Of a DNA stretch of 59,596 bases, positions 1 to 7,529 are shown in pieces. The notes below the pieces were generated by a model. It did no database searches, was not told where the DNA came from, and saw only the letters and a program-made list of their open reading frames with translations. Source of the stretch: a virus. Numbering within the stretch: position 1 is the stretch's first letter; each line of letters begins with the position of its first letter. Both the position numbers and the translations under genes were made by a program. The stretch spans positions 1-59,596 of IMG/VR virus record IMGVR_UViG_3300021962_000117; one strand, 5' to 3'.

Positions 1-1
1 G

Positions 2-2131
2 CACGACTATCGTTTTAATGACAACCAACAGTTCGTTGATATTAATACTCGTTTAGATTTTAAGATTAACGTTCCTACACTTTACTTTGGACGTTTTACT
101 GACCCAGATGCAAGGGCAGCAGATGGAGATAGTTCATCAACACTCAACGTAAGAGGATATGCTGGTGGTGTTCCTGAGACTAATGTAGTTCTTTCAGAGG
201 CACTTGCTTCCAAGTATGCTCTTGGTTTATTCACTGGTGCATCAAACTCTAATACTGGTATCAGTGCTGGTTGGTCAACCGATCCATTAACATACTATGG
301 TGGACAGGATGATGGTGATGGAGACTACACCATTGGTATGGCATTTATGTTCTCTGGTATCAGTGCTGGGGACATCGTAAATATCCAGTATGCTTATATC
401 TTTGGTCCTTCATCCTATGATGCTGCTGCTGGTGCTGTTGCTGCTGGTGCTGGGGGTGCTACATCATCCTCATTCACAGTTACTGATGTAGGATCTGCTT
501 CTGCTCCTACAACATCTGCACCAACAGTTACTGGAACTTCAACCACAGATGTAGTTACAACTTCTTCAACTGATGTGACTAGAACCGTTGAGGAAACTGA
601 TGCTGATGGTAACCCAGTCGTAAAGACTTATACTGATACTGTTACCACCACAACTACAACACCAGTTACAACTACAACCTATTCCGATGGTTCTACTACA
701 ACATCAGAAGGGACACCAACTTCAACATCAGCAGTCACTGGAAGTTCTCTTGGAGCAACAGCAGTTACAAGAACAGTCGTAACTTCATCTGATTCAACTG
801 CAAACACAACAGCAACAAGAACAGTTACGAGAACTGTAACCTCAACTGATGCTGATGGTAATCCAGTTGTTAGAACTTATACCGATACTGTTCTTGATAC
901 TACACCAGTTACTACTACAACAACCACATCAACACCAGTTACTACTGTTTATTATGCAGATGGAACAACAAGTGTTGTTGAGGGGACTTCAACTTCATCT
1001 TCAACTTCTTCTACTGGAACCACAAGTTCTTCCGTAGTTGCAACTTCATTAAATTCCACTGCAGTTACAGCACCTTCTATTGTAACTTCTGATGCACCAA
1101 CCGCAGGTCTTCCTGTTGTTAAGGTAAAACTTACTGAGCACACTGCATCCGAAAATGATGGTGTTCAAAAGATTGCTAGAAAGCATACCACCACAAAAAC
1201 AACTGGTATGACAAAGACAGTTGTAACAACACCAGTTACAACTACAACTGCTGCTGATGGAACTGAGACCGTCACAGAAGGAACTCCCACAACCACCTAT
1301 GAGTTCTGGAATGATGTTAAGATTTCATATGACTATGATTCACTTTATGGTCGCGTAGACCAACACGAAGTTCTTGATAAGATCTCTGGTGGATTACGTG
1401 GTATTCTCAATCACACACCATCCAGCGGTAACGATAAAGTAAGAGTATTCAGCAAGAACTATCTTGGATGGTCTAATGCTGACAATGGATATTATGGCAA
1501 AACCAAAATCTTTGGTGGTGGATTTGAGATTGATGTAAAACCAACTTGGACCGTTGGTGCTCAGTATAATAATATGAGTGTAAACCTTGATGGTTCTGAT
1601 AGCACTTCTAAACTCCGTGCAAATCATTATGGTGTGTTCAGTATGCTTCGTGGTAATACCTTATCACTTCGCACTAATGCTGGACTTGCACAAAATCAAT
1701 ATACAGTTTCCAGAAACGTTGCTGGTATCTTTAAGAATGATAGTGCAACGAATGGTCAAGAGTGGTGGGTAAACAACAGACTTTACTGGCACGCTAATAA
1801 GAACATTACTCCATTTGTTGGTTATACTGTTGGTGGATATCGTAGAGATGGTTTCATCGAAAGCGGTTCTATTCAGTCTGCAAGAAAGGTTGGTGAAGTC
1901 AATAAGACTACTCATACTGGTGAGGCAGGTGTTTCTATTACACATCGTTTCGGTGGTAAGAAGAATAATGACTTTGGTGTTGGTTTAGAGGCATCAGTAA
2001 ATACAAATGCTGATGTTCAAGTTGTTGCTGCTGTTGACTATAAGGAAACATTATTCCTTGAAGGTATCCATCAAATCCAAGATGGAATCAACAACTCAGC
2101 AGTTTCTGCAAAAGTCAAATTTAGGTTCTGA
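2..2131 (+). CDS. Thr/Ser-rich virion surface protein with C-terminal barrel-like domain (5' end outside window)
   Basis: The reading frame is open from the first bases of the window, so the N-terminus is missing; 709 residues are visible. About residues 1-150 are a mixed globular region. A long Thr/Ser/Val-rich stretch follows, with three degenerate copies of a unit built around TDADGNPVV, a Thr tract and a YxDGT-xxxEGT motif. The last 230 or so residues change character: alternating polar and aromatic strands rich in Gly, Asn and Tyr, ending in KFRF with a terminal Phe, like an autotransporter or outer-membrane beta-barrel. The Thr-rich part looks like a stalk. A strong terminator follows. 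It is probably a structural or host-contact protein; I cannot match it to a named T4 gene. Confidence 0.75.
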   Translation, partial: HDYRFNDNQQFVDINTRLDFKINVPTLYFGRFTDPDARAADGDSSSTLNVRGYAGGVPETNVVLSEALASKYALGLFTGASNSNTGISAGWSTDPLTYYGGQDDGDGDYTIGMAFMFSGISAGDIVNIQYAYIFGPSSYDAAAGAVAAGAGGATSSSFTVTDVGSASAPTTSAPTVTGTSTTDVVTTSSTDVTRTVEETDADGNPVVKTYTDTVTTTTTTPVTTTTYSDGSTTTSEGTPTSTSAVTGSSLGATAVTRTVVTSSDSTANTTATRTVTRTVTSTDADGNPVVRTYTDTVLDTTPVTTTTTTSTPVTTVYYADGTTSVVEGTSTSSSTSSTGTTSSSVVATSLNSTAVTAPSIVTSDAPTAGLPVVKVKLTEHTASENDGVQKIARKHTTTKTTGMTKTVVTTPVTTTTAADGTETVTEGTPTTTYEFWNDVKISYDYDSLYGRVDQHEVLDKISGGLRGILNHTPSSGNDKVRVFSKNYLGWSNADNGYYGKTKIFGGGFEIDVKPTWTVGAQYNNMSVNLDGSDSTSKLRANHYGVFSMLRGNTLSLRTNAGLAQNQYTVSRNVAGIFKNDSATNGQEWWVNNRLYWHANKNITPFVGYTVGGYRRDGFIESGSIQSARKVGEVNKTTHTGEAGVSITHRFGGKKNNDFGVGLEASVNTNADVQVVAAVDYKETLFLEGIHQIQDGINNSAVSAKVKFRF

Positions 2132-2166
2132 TATTAAGAAAATAATTAAAACCGAATATCCTGACA

Positions 2167-2193
2167 AAGACTTTCTTCGGAGAGTCTTTTTTT
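2167..2193 (+). terminator. Rho-independent terminator
   Basis: A 9-bp stem (AAGACTTTC / GAGAGTCTT, one G-U pair) is capped by a TTCG tetraloop and followed by a run of T. It ends the upstream virion gene and separates it from the petE group. Confidence 0.9.
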
Positions 2194-2200
2194 ATAGATA
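2193..2200 (+). promoter_or_regulatory. Late-promoter-like motif before petE
   Basis: TATAGATA differs by one base from the T4 late promoter TATAAATA and lies 20 bases before the petE start. It is followed by TAGTAGTTGCA, an 11-mer found again at 3470-3480 just after another ATAAATA motif. Late use is inferred from this similarity. Confidence 0.4.
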
Positions 2201-2219
2201 TAGTAGTTGCAAATACCTA

Positions 2220-2543
2220 ATGAAATTCTTTTTTGCACTTCTGGCTACACTTTTTCTTGCTGCACCTGCATGGGCGGTAGATATTCAAATGGGATCAAAT
2301 GGAAACTTGATTTTTGATCCAGCAGAGGTTACAATATCCGCAGGAGAAACAGTTCATTTTGTGAATAACATGCTCCCTCCCCATAATGTTATTGTTGAAG
2401 ATCATCCAGAATTATCACACGAAGGTCTTGCTATGTTACCAGGAGAAGATTTTGAGATTGCTTTTCCTGAAGCAGGAGATTATACTTACTGGTGTGCTCC
2501 TCACAAAGGTGCAGGCATGATTGGTACTATCCATGTCTCATAA
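2220..2543 (+). CDS. petE: Plastocyanin
   Basis: This 107-residue protein is a type I blue copper protein that carries electrons from cytochrome b6f to photosystem I in the thylakoid lumen. A signal peptide (MKFFFALLATLFLAAPAWA) ends in an AWA cleavage site and leaves a mature protein of about 88 residues, slightly shorter than host plastocyanin. The copper ligands are visible: His in PPHNV, then Cys, His and Met in YWCAPHKGAGM. I chose the ATG that opens the signal peptide; a longer in-frame extension runs back into the preceding gene and its terminator. It overlaps the next small ORF by 11 bases. Phage petE is known from several cyanomyoviruses and probably sustains electron flow during infection. 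Confidence 0.95.
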   Translation: MKFFFALLATLFLAAPAWAVDIQMGSNGNLIFDPAEVTISAGETVHFVNNMLPPHNVIVEDHPELSHEGLAMLPGEDFEIAFPEAGDYTYWCAPHKGAGMIGTIHVS

Positions 2544-2655
2544 TCACAACTATGAACCTATGCCTGCCTGGGTTATCTGGGCGGGTGTAGGATTGATGAT
2601 CTTTACAGTCATCATCTTTGTTATATTCACTTTATCTGTAATGTACTTTGGATGA
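2533..2655 (+). CDS. 40-residue single-pass membrane protein, unknown
   Basis: The short ORF starts inside the end of petE and reads MSHNHNYEPMPAWVIWAGVG at its start, followed by one long hydrophobic helix (about residues 12-38) with hardly any C-terminal tail. Its stop overlaps the next start. It is too short for routine gene calling, but the overlaps on both sides and the clean transmembrane pattern support it. The family is not recognised. Its place between petE and talC raises the possibility of a role at the photosynthetic membrane, which is inference only. Confidence 0.6.
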   Translation: MSHNHNYEPMPAWVIWAGVGLMIFTVIIFVIFTLSVMYFG

Positions 2656-2771
2656 ATCACTTTACCCACTTTACTCACATGATTATCTGTTGTTTCATAG
2701 GCGTTGGAGCGGGAGCTCTTGGCGTCTGGGTTTATCATAAAATCAAAGATAGCAAAGACCATAATCCATGA
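2652..2771 (+). CDS. 39-residue His-rich single-pass membrane protein, unknown
   Basis: It begins MNHFTHFTHMIICCFIG, continues with a Gly-rich hydrophobic helix (IGVGAGALGVWVY) and ends in a charged tail (KIKDSKDHNP). It overlaps the preceding micro-ORF by ATGA and runs to just before talC, so the four genes from petE to talC look translationally coupled. The N-terminal His residues and the CC pair could bind metal or heme, but nothing shows that directly. Function unknown. Confidence 0.55.
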   Translation: MNHFTHFTHMIICCFIGVGAGALGVWVYHKIKDSKDHNP

Positions 2772-2788
2772 AATATACACACAATTAT

Positions 2789-3436
2789 ATGAAAATTTTT
2801 CTTGATACGGCTGACACTCAAATCATTCATGAGTGCTATAACACTGGACTAATAGATGGTGTTACTACTAATCCAACTCTTATTAAGAAGAGTGGAAGAA
2901 ACCCTGAATCTGTTTACGAAATAATCAAAGATATTGGTATTAAAAATATCAGTATGGAAGTTGTTGGAGATGAGGGAGAAATGTATCGTGAAGGAAAGCG
3001 TCTTTACGAAAAGTTTGGCGCAGTAACTACCATTAAAGTTCCTTGCACAAGACAAGGACTTGCTGTTTGCAAATCTCTTTCGGATCAAAATATCAGAGTT
3101 AACGTTACATTGATTTTCAGCATTGCTCAGGCAGTTTTAGCCGCTAAATCTGGAGCATCTTACGTCAGTCCTTTTGTCGGAAGATTGGATGATCAATCTG
3201 TTGATGGTCTCGATCTTGTCAAAGGAATTTCTGAGATGTATCGTCTTCATAATGTAAAGACGGAAGTTCTTTCTGCATCAATTCGTAGTGTTCATAAAGC
3301 AGTAAGATCTTGGTACAGCGGCGCTGAAATTGTAACTATGCCTCCAGAAGTATTTGATCAAATGTATGATCATATTCTCACTGATAAGGGAATGGAAATT
3401 TTTGAAAGGGATTGGGCAGAAGTTTTTAAACCATAG
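2789..3436 (+). CDS. talC: Transaldolase, TalC/fructose-6-phosphate aldolase-like
   Basis: This 215-residue class I aldolase-fold enzyme transfers a dihydroxyacetone unit between sugar phosphates in the non-oxidative pentose phosphate pathway. MKIFLDTAD at the start, GVTTNPTLI, the Schiff-base Lys in TTIKVPCT and SPFVGRLDD are typical of the short TalC subfamily, and the length matches. I chose the ATG at MKIFLDTAD rather than an upstream in-frame ATG that overlaps the previous ORF. Cyanophage talC is well known and is thought to favour NADPH and ribose-5-phosphate production for nucleotide synthesis. Confidence 0.96.
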   Translation: MKIFLDTADTQIIHECYNTGLIDGVTTNPTLIKKSGRNPESVYEIIKDIGIKNISMEVVGDEGEMYREGKRLYEKFGAVTTIKVPCTRQGLAVCKSLSDQNIRVNVTLIFSIAQAVLAAKSGASYVSPFVGRLDDQSVDGLDLVKGISEMYRLHNVKTEVLSASIRSVHKAVRSWYSGAEIVTMPPEVFDQMYDHILTDKGMEIFERDWAEVFKP

Positions 3437-3460
3437 ACTATTCGTTCAATAGCACAAAAA

Positions 3461-3468
3461 AATAAATA
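3461..3468 (+). promoter_or_regulatory. Late-promoter-like motif AATAAATA before the HNH gene
   Basis: AATAAATA lies about 13 bases before the HNH endonuclease start in a 45-base intergenic gap. The following TAGTAGTTGCA repeats the sequence after the petE motif. Confidence 0.5.
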
Positions 3469-3481
3469 ATAGTAGTTGCAG

Positions 3482-3844
3482 ATGCTTATGCAATTACTTC
3501 CCTCCTCAAGAGACTATCTCTTTAATCTACACGCTTTCTCATCATCGGAAGCAAAAAGACTTTGGCGAAGGCACGTAAAGGAAAAATGGGAAGATAAATG
3601 TGCATACTGCGGATCTAGAGACAATATAACAATTGATCATATAGTACCACGAGCTAGAGGTGGATTAGACACGTCACATAACGTTGTGGCGTGTTGTAAA
3701 TCCTGCAATCAATCCAAAGGAATATATGATTGGAAAGAGTGGTTTGAACAACAAGAATTTTTTACAGAACAGAAACTGCATAAATTAGTACATTGGATTG
3801 ACGCACAAAAAAATGAAAAACTTAAACTTCACGGTATACTCTAA
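3482..3844 (+). CDS. HNH endonuclease
   Basis: A protein of about 120 residues with a complete HNH nuclease core: CAYCG, then IDHIVPRARGG, N, and CKSCNQSKG. It therefore has two zinc-binding Cys pairs and the catalytic His of the DHI segment. Free-standing HNH enzymes of this size in T4-like phages may be homing nucleases or take part in DNA degradation or packaging. The preceding N-terminal half (LPSSRDYLFNL) is short and unassigned. ATG codons at 3482 and 3488 are both possible. The 3' end overlaps the glutaredoxin gene by 32 bases. Confidence 0.88.
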   Translation: MLMQLLPSSRDYLFNLHAFSSSEAKRLWRRHVKEKWEDKCAYCGSRDNITIDHIVPRARGGLDTSHNVVACCKSCNQSKGIYDWKEWFEQQEFFTEQKLHKLVHWIDAQKNEKLKLHGIL

Positions 3845-4058
3845 AGATGGATGTCCCTATTGCACAAAAGTCTCTAGGGTGCTAGAATTATGTGATCTCA
3901 AACATGTGATTTACAAATTGAACGTTGACTTTGACAAATCTGAGTTTTATCAGAAATTTGGAGTAAATTCTACTTTTCCCCAAGTTCTTTGTGGAGAAGA
4001 ACATTTGGGTGGATGCACGGAAACCATGGAATTTTTGAAAGAGAATAATGTGGTATGA
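3813..4058 (+). CDS. Glutaredoxin
   Basis: An 81-residue thiol-disulfide oxidoreductase with the dithiol active site CPYC near the N-terminus (YSKDGCPYCTKV) and the cis-Pro loop TFPQV. It is the usual length for a phage glutaredoxin. T4-like phages use glutaredoxins as electron donors for ribonucleotide reductase; reductase genes would lie outside this window. The start is the ATG at MKNLNFTVY, inside the end of the HNH gene. The stop overlaps the next start (ATGA). A degenerate paralogue lies at 9787-10026. Confidence 0.93.
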   Translation: MKNLNFTVYSKDGCPYCTKVSRVLELCDLKHVIYKLNVDFDKSEFYQKFGVNSTFPQVLCGEEHLGGCTETMEFLKENNVV

Positions 4059-4414
4059 TGATAATGAATGAAATTTACGACATAGTAGAAAGTGCTATTG
4101 ACGTTGCTTTTTTGGATCAAAAATTTCTTTTGAAATTTTATGATTATTTGAAAGAACGAGATACAAAAAGAACAGAGATACTTGAGTTTATTCAAAGTCC
4201 AACTGCGAAAGAACTCAACGATCTGATTTTCGATCTTGATGAATACATCAAAGGCGGAACTGATAGTGAACACAAACAACTTCGTGAAGGATATGGACAT
4301 ATTCCAAAACCACAAGCAAGAAAAATAAAACAGTATCTCTTCACTATTCTTGAAGATGCCGAGAGGTATAGTAATGACCGAAAACCTGGAAGGAAAAAAA
4401 GAATCGCTAAATAA
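4055..4414 (+). CDS. Conserved cyanophage-type protein, unknown
   Basis: A 119-residue, highly charged, mainly helical protein that starts at overlapping ATG codons within the glutaredoxin stop and ends in a basic tail (RKPGRKKRIAK). No membrane segment or catalytic motif is visible. Its 3' end overlaps the next gene by about 40 bases. From its place next to small conserved genes I take it as part of the common cyanomyovirus set. Function unknown. Confidence 0.75.
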   Translation: MMIMNEIYDIVESAIDVAFLDQKFLLKFYDYLKERDTKRTEILEFIQSPTAKELNDLIFDLDEYIKGGTDSEHKQLREGYGHIPKPQARKIKQYLFTILEDAERYSNDRKPGRKKRIAK

Positions 4415-4616
4415 TATCAAAAGCAGTTCTCCTCAGTACATAGACCGAGGTGTAGAACTACTGATTAGAAACAAGAGGAGGAAAAGGGAAAAACCTAAAA
4501 CATTTCAAGTTGGGTTTGAGAAATTTTTCTCCATTTTTTCTAGAGAGATTCATCTCAAATTTAACTTTTTCTTGGATATAAGAAAAAATAACCTCTCTGG
4601 AGAAAAAAGATGTTAG
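4374..4616 (+). CDS. Small basic protein, unknown
   Basis: About 80 residues, starting at the ATG of MTENLEGKKESLNNIK. The centre is very basic (RNKRRKREKPK) and the end is rich in Phe and Lys. It overlaps the genes on both sides by 41 and 7 bases. No family recognised; the basic patch would fit nucleic-acid binding, which is inference. Confidence 0.6.
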   Translation: MTENLEGKKESLNNIKSSSPQYIDRGVELLIRNKRRKREKPKTFQVGFEKFFSIFSREIHLKFNFFLDIRKNNLSGEKRC

Positions 4617-4831
4617 CAGTAACTCTCACCATTAGCACACTTGTTTCAATAATGTTCTTTTTTGTTGGAGGTGTGGTAGGATGGTTAGCAAAAGAGCATT
4701 TTTATAATACTCAGCCAGTTTATACTCATCCAGAGATGTTCGATGAAAATGGCAACATTCTTCCTGATGAAATTTTAGCAGTACGATTTGAAAACAATTA
4801 TGACGACTACGAAGAAGAAGACGACGACTAG
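4610..4831 (+). CDS. Small membrane protein with acidic tail, cyanophage-conserved type
   Basis: A 73-residue protein with one N-terminal transmembrane helix (about residues 5-27, ending VGGVVGWLAKEHF), then HPEMFDENGNILPDEILAVR and an extremely acidic end (DDYEEEDDD). Proteins with this arrangement recur in T4-like cyanophages, but I know of no assigned function. The acidic tail is encoded by GAC/GAA repeats that also leave the next frame open. Confidence 0.78.
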   Translation: MLAVTLTISTLVSIMFFFVGGVVGWLAKEHFYNTQPVYTHPEMFDENGNILPDEILAVRFENNYDDYEEEDDD

Positions 4832-4859
4832 TAGCACAACAGCGTCGTTAGAACTCCCA

Positions 4860-5372
4860 ATGAATCCTTTTGTGTATGAAATATTAGAACTTGCATCTAA
4901 ACAACGTTCTAATGCTAAGAAAGTAGAAGTTCTAAAAAAATATGAACATAACTCCCTAAAGTCTATTTTTATTTGGAATTTTGACGATACTGTTATTAGT
5001 ATGCTTCCAGAAGGAGAAGTTCCCTATGGAGATGCACAGGATCAATCTGTTTACAGTGGTACTCTTTCTGAAAATCTTTCAAGAGAATCTAGTGGAGGAG
5101 AATCTGCAACAGGTCAAGATTTAGATGGAAGAGGAAAAACTTCTCTTCGTAGAGAATGGCAAAATCTTTATCATTATGTACAGGGTGGAAATAATGGACT
5201 CTCTACAATTCGTAGAGAAATGATGTTTATTAACCTTTTACGAGGACTTCATCCTAAAGAAGCTGAGTTGCTTTGTTTGGTTAAAGATAAAAATCTTCAG
5301 TCAAAGTATAAAATTTCACATGACAATGTGAAAGAAGCATATCCAGATATTCAATGGGGCGGTCGTTCGTGA
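4860..5372 (+). CDS. Conserved cyanophage protein, unknown
   Basis: A 170-residue soluble protein. It starts MNPFVYEILELASKQRS and contains IWNFDDTVISMLPEGEVPY, then a Ser/Gly-rich linker, and ends in a helical part with REMMFINLLRGLHPKEAELL. Similar proteins recur in T4-like phages without known function. The frame is open further upstream (ATG at 4800), but that extension is a Thr/Lys run antisense in character to the acidic tail of the previous gene, so I prefer this start. Confidence 0.75.
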   Translation: MNPFVYEILELASKQRSNAKKVEVLKKYEHNSLKSIFIWNFDDTVISMLPEGEVPYGDAQDQSVYSGTLSENLSRESSGGESATGQDLDGRGKTSLRREWQNLYHYVQGGNNGLSTIRREMMFINLLRGLHPKEAELLCLVKDKNLQSKYKISHDNVKEAYPDIQWGGRS

Positions 5373-5398
5373 CAGTAGCAACGAAAGAGGAACCCAAA

Positions 5399-5743
5399 AT
5401 GGATATCCAAAGCAATAGATCAGATTTTGGAATAGAATATACTCCAGGAACATCAAACCCTAAAAAATATTCTTGTGAAATCCTTTTGGAAAAAACAACT
5501 TTAGAGGCAGCTAACGATAGATCATTTCCTAATGATGCGAAATTAATCTGGTATATTGTTGATGGTGTGCAATATATTGATCTGACTAGATGCCAAAAAA
5601 CATCTAAACTTTTTGATATGTACTATGATACATATGGACCTGGTTCTGTACAAAAAATAGATTTTGGGTATGGAAGAGTAAGTCCAAAATTGTGGGGAGC
5701 TAAAGTTTCTTCTGATAAGAAAAAAGGAAAGAGAGAACGATGA
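5399..5743 (+). CDS. Conserved hypothetical protein
   Basis: A 114-residue protein with a mixed alpha/beta look and a Lys-rich end (SSDKKKGKRER). The ribosome site GAAAGAGG about nine bases before the ATG of MDIQSNRSDFG decides this start over an upstream in-frame ATG that lies inside the preceding gene. Its end overlaps the next ORF as ATGA. Not recognised. Confidence 0.72.
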   Translation: MDIQSNRSDFGIEYTPGTSNPKKYSCEILLEKTTLEAANDRSFPNDAKLIWYIVDGVQYIDLTRCQKTSKLFDMYYDTYGPGSVQKIDFGYGRVSPKLWGAKVSSDKKKGKRER

Positions 5744-5934
5744 GTTATGGATTTGGTGGAGGAGGAAACGCGAAGGTCATTATTGATGACGATGAAGTGG
5801 GAAAACTCCTTAAGAAATATAAAAAGATAAAAAAATATATGAAGAGTTCAGTTTTTCAAGTAAGAACTATGAATGGTACTGAAAGAATGGTACAAGAACT
5901 TATTGATGAATATAACGAGAATCCTTTAGACTAA
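5740..5934 (+). CDS. Small conserved hypothetical protein
   Basis: 64 residues: a Gly-rich start (MSYGFGGGGNAKV), an acidic turn (IIDDDEVG) and a Lys-rich helix. It overlaps both neighbours by a few bases, in the chain that leads into speD. Function unknown. Confidence 0.65.
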   Translation: MSYGFGGGGNAKVIIDDDEVGKLLKKYKKIKKYMKSSVFQVRTMNGTERMVQELIDEYNENPLD

Positions 5935-6260
5935 TGGGAAAGCACTATCTTTTAAATCTATATGGATGTTCGTATGAAAGACTGGACAATGAACAGTTTC
6001 TTATTCAACTTTTAGAAACATCTGCTATTTCTAGTGGAGCTAAAGTTCTTCATACGGTATCTCACAAATTTGAACCGCACGGTGTAACCGCGATATGTCT
6101 TCTTTCAGAAAGTCATATTAGTATTCATACTTGGCCTGAAGATGGAAAGGCAGCTGTAGATGTATACACTTGTGGAGAATGTGATCCAAAGATTGGATGT
6201 GATATTATTATCCAACAACTTTCGTCACAAAATCACACACTTAGTTATATTGAACGTTGA
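5934..6260 (+). CDS. speD: S-adenosylmethionine decarboxylase proenzyme
   Basis: A 108-residue pyruvoyl-dependent enzyme of the short prokaryotic type. The self-cleavage/pyruvoyl motif SESHISIHTWPE is intact, with the Ser that becomes the pyruvoyl group after the Glu. The catalytic Cys (DVYTCGECDP) and active-site His follow. It makes decarboxylated SAM for spermidine synthesis, and polyamines may help neutralise packaged DNA. speD is common in cyanomyoviruses. The ATG directly overlaps the stop of the previous gene. Confidence 0.95.
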   Translation: MGKHYLLNLYGCSYERLDNEQFLIQLLETSAISSGAKVLHTVSHKFEPHGVTAICLLSESHISIHTWPEDGKAAVDVYTCGECDPKIGCDIIIQQLSSQNHTLSYIER

Positions 6261-6308
6261 CATATGCTCAAGTTTGTATTATGATTTGAAAAAGGTATAT
6301 TTTTTATC

Positions 6309-6551
6309 ATGCACTACAAACCCTATTCACAAGAGTGGCATAGATATCGCTATCTCAAAGAGGCAATCGATAAATACCTAGATGATGGTATTGATCCAAC
6401 CTTTATTATGGATGATATTCGTGATATTCTTCATATTCGTTCGGAATCGGCATATCAAGAATTTTATAGGATTAATCAACTAGAGAACTATCTATCGGAA
6501 GAATCTCATGCTTTCAACTACATACCGCCTGAGGCTAGAGTCGATTTGTAA
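6309..6551 (+). CDS. Conserved hypothetical protein
   Basis: 80 residues starting MHYKPYSQEWHRYRYLKEAI; helical, charged, with no membrane segment. It follows a 48-base gap after speD that holds an AT-rich stretch but no clear promoter, and it overlaps the next gene by 44 bases. Function unknown. Confidence 0.72.
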   Translation: MHYKPYSQEWHRYRYLKEAIDKYLDDGIDPTFIMDDIRDILHIRSESAYQEFYRINQLENYLSEESHAFNYIPPEARVDL

Positions 6552-6822
6552 AAAAATCGCAAATAAGGATGAAGTATCTTTAACAGATATGGTTTGGGCA
6601 GAAAAACTTGCTAAGTCATACACAACTGCTAGAGAATGGTTAAACAAAGCTCGTCGTTATGCTGCTCAAGAAATTGAAGAGGGAAGCATGGATGATTTTA
6701 TGAATAGGATGGGACTAGGAGACCCCGACCCATCCAATTATAGAACGGGGTTTAGTGGTGCAGATGAAATCGTCGATTGGTTTAAGCAAGACAAATCAGA
6801 TGATTGGAGACAAAGAGATTGA
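6508..6822 (+). CDS. Conserved cyanophage protein, unknown
   Basis: A 104-residue helical protein with the pattern NKDEVSLTDMVWAEKLAKS and a C-terminal GDPDPSNYRTGFSGADEIVD segment. I recognise this as recurrent in T4-like cyanophages but without an assigned role. The start overlaps the previous gene, and the stop is joined to the next gene through ATTGA. Confidence 0.75.
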   Translation: MLSTTYRLRLESICKKIANKDEVSLTDMVWAEKLAKSYTTAREWLNKARRYAAQEIEEGSMDDFMNRMGLGDPDPSNYRTGFSGADEIVDWFKQDKSDDWRQRD

Positions 6823-7022
6823 CTTACGAAGAGTTTGTTAATAAAGGATCAGAACATTATATTGAAATGGCTCGCCTTATTGATATTAAACTCAAATATC
6901 GTATGGAATTTACTGATGATGAAAAAGAAATACAAGATCACATCTTAGAATTCCAACATCAAGTAAAACTTGATGAATTAAGAACTAAATTTGAAAAATG
7001 TTTTGACATAGAACAACAATGA
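6819..7022 (+). CDS. Small charged protein, TTG start
   Basis: 67 residues starting MTYEEFVNKGSEHYIEMARL from a TTG that overlaps the previous stop. GGAGA about eight bases upstream serves as the ribosome site and supports the TTG. The rest is a charged helical protein, possibly a coiled coil. Function unknown. Confidence 0.65.
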   Translation: MTYEEFVNKGSEHYIEMARLIDIKLKYRMEFTDDEKEIQDHILEFQHQVKLDELRTKFEKCFDIEQQ

Positions 7023-7189
7023 TTACTTTAATTAGTGGATGTATCCTAGCAGGATGCCTGCAAGATGTTCCTTATGTTGTAGGAGATCCTGTTCGTTATT
7101 ATCTAACACCAACAAGAAAAGAACGCATAGACAAATCTCAGTATTCATGCTATGTTAATGGTGAATTTTTCAAGTCCTGTCCACAATGA
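7019..7189 (+). CDS. Small exported or lipoprotein-like protein
   Basis: 56 residues beginning MITLISGCILAGCLQDVPY, a short hydrophobic start with a possible lipobox (LISGC or LAGC), and ending in a Cys-containing tail (KSCPQ). It is chained by ATGA overlaps to both neighbours. It may be anchored in or sent across the membrane; no family recognised. Confidence 0.6.
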   Translation: MITLISGCILAGCLQDVPYVVGDPVRYYLTPTRKERIDKSQYSCYVNGEFFKSCPQ

Positions 7190-7344
7190 GAGATAAGATT
7201 ATATTGATTCTTCCTTTCTTTCAAGTTATCATTGCACTGGTAACACTTTCTAAGATACCAGAGCCACCGCCACAGTATTTCTGTAAGCAAGCACAGGATA
7301 CTTATGGCAATTATGCAGACTTTATTATTTGTAATCCACAATGA
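7186..7344 (+). CDS. Small membrane-anchored or exported protein
   Basis: 52 residues with an N-terminal hydrophobic helix (IILILPFFQVIIALVTL), a Pro-rich turn (PEPPP) and two Cys in the short exposed part, ending CNPQ. The ending resembles the SCPQ of the preceding small protein, so the two may be distant paralogues or partners. Function unknown. Confidence 0.6.
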   Translation: MRDKIILILPFFQVIIALVTLSKIPEPPPQYFCKQAQDTYGNYADFIICNPQ

Positions 7345-7529
7345 AAGAACTCCTAACACATCATCAGTGGAAGTTAGTTTTCACTGCTGTCCGAAAGTAT
7401 CAACAAAACTATCCTCAGTCAGTTCCTTGCTACAAAGGAATGTATGCGGACTTGAGTTACATTCTTGACGTTCTTCAACCTATTGCATACGCCGAAACTT
7501 ATCATGATACGGACAACACTGAAAGTTGA
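7341..7529 (+). CDS. Small conserved hypothetical protein
   Basis: 62 residues starting MKELLTHHQWKLVFTAVRKYQ, soluble and helical. It overlaps the small exported-protein gene by ATGA and the AbrB-like gene by 26 bases. Not recognised. Confidence 0.62.
   Translation: MKELLTHHQWKLVFTAVRKYQQNYPQSVPCYKGMYADLSYILDVLQPIAYAETYHDTDNTES

Noticed and set aside
952-1143. Minus-strand ORF opposite the Thr-rich stalk
   Set aside because: Thr/Ser-rich repeats leave the opposite strand open by composition; no ribosome site or protein-like character.
3950-4420. 156-codon minus-strand ORF
   Set aside because: It lies entirely antisense to the well-supported glutaredoxin and following gene and is Phe/Ser-rich in the way shadow frames are.
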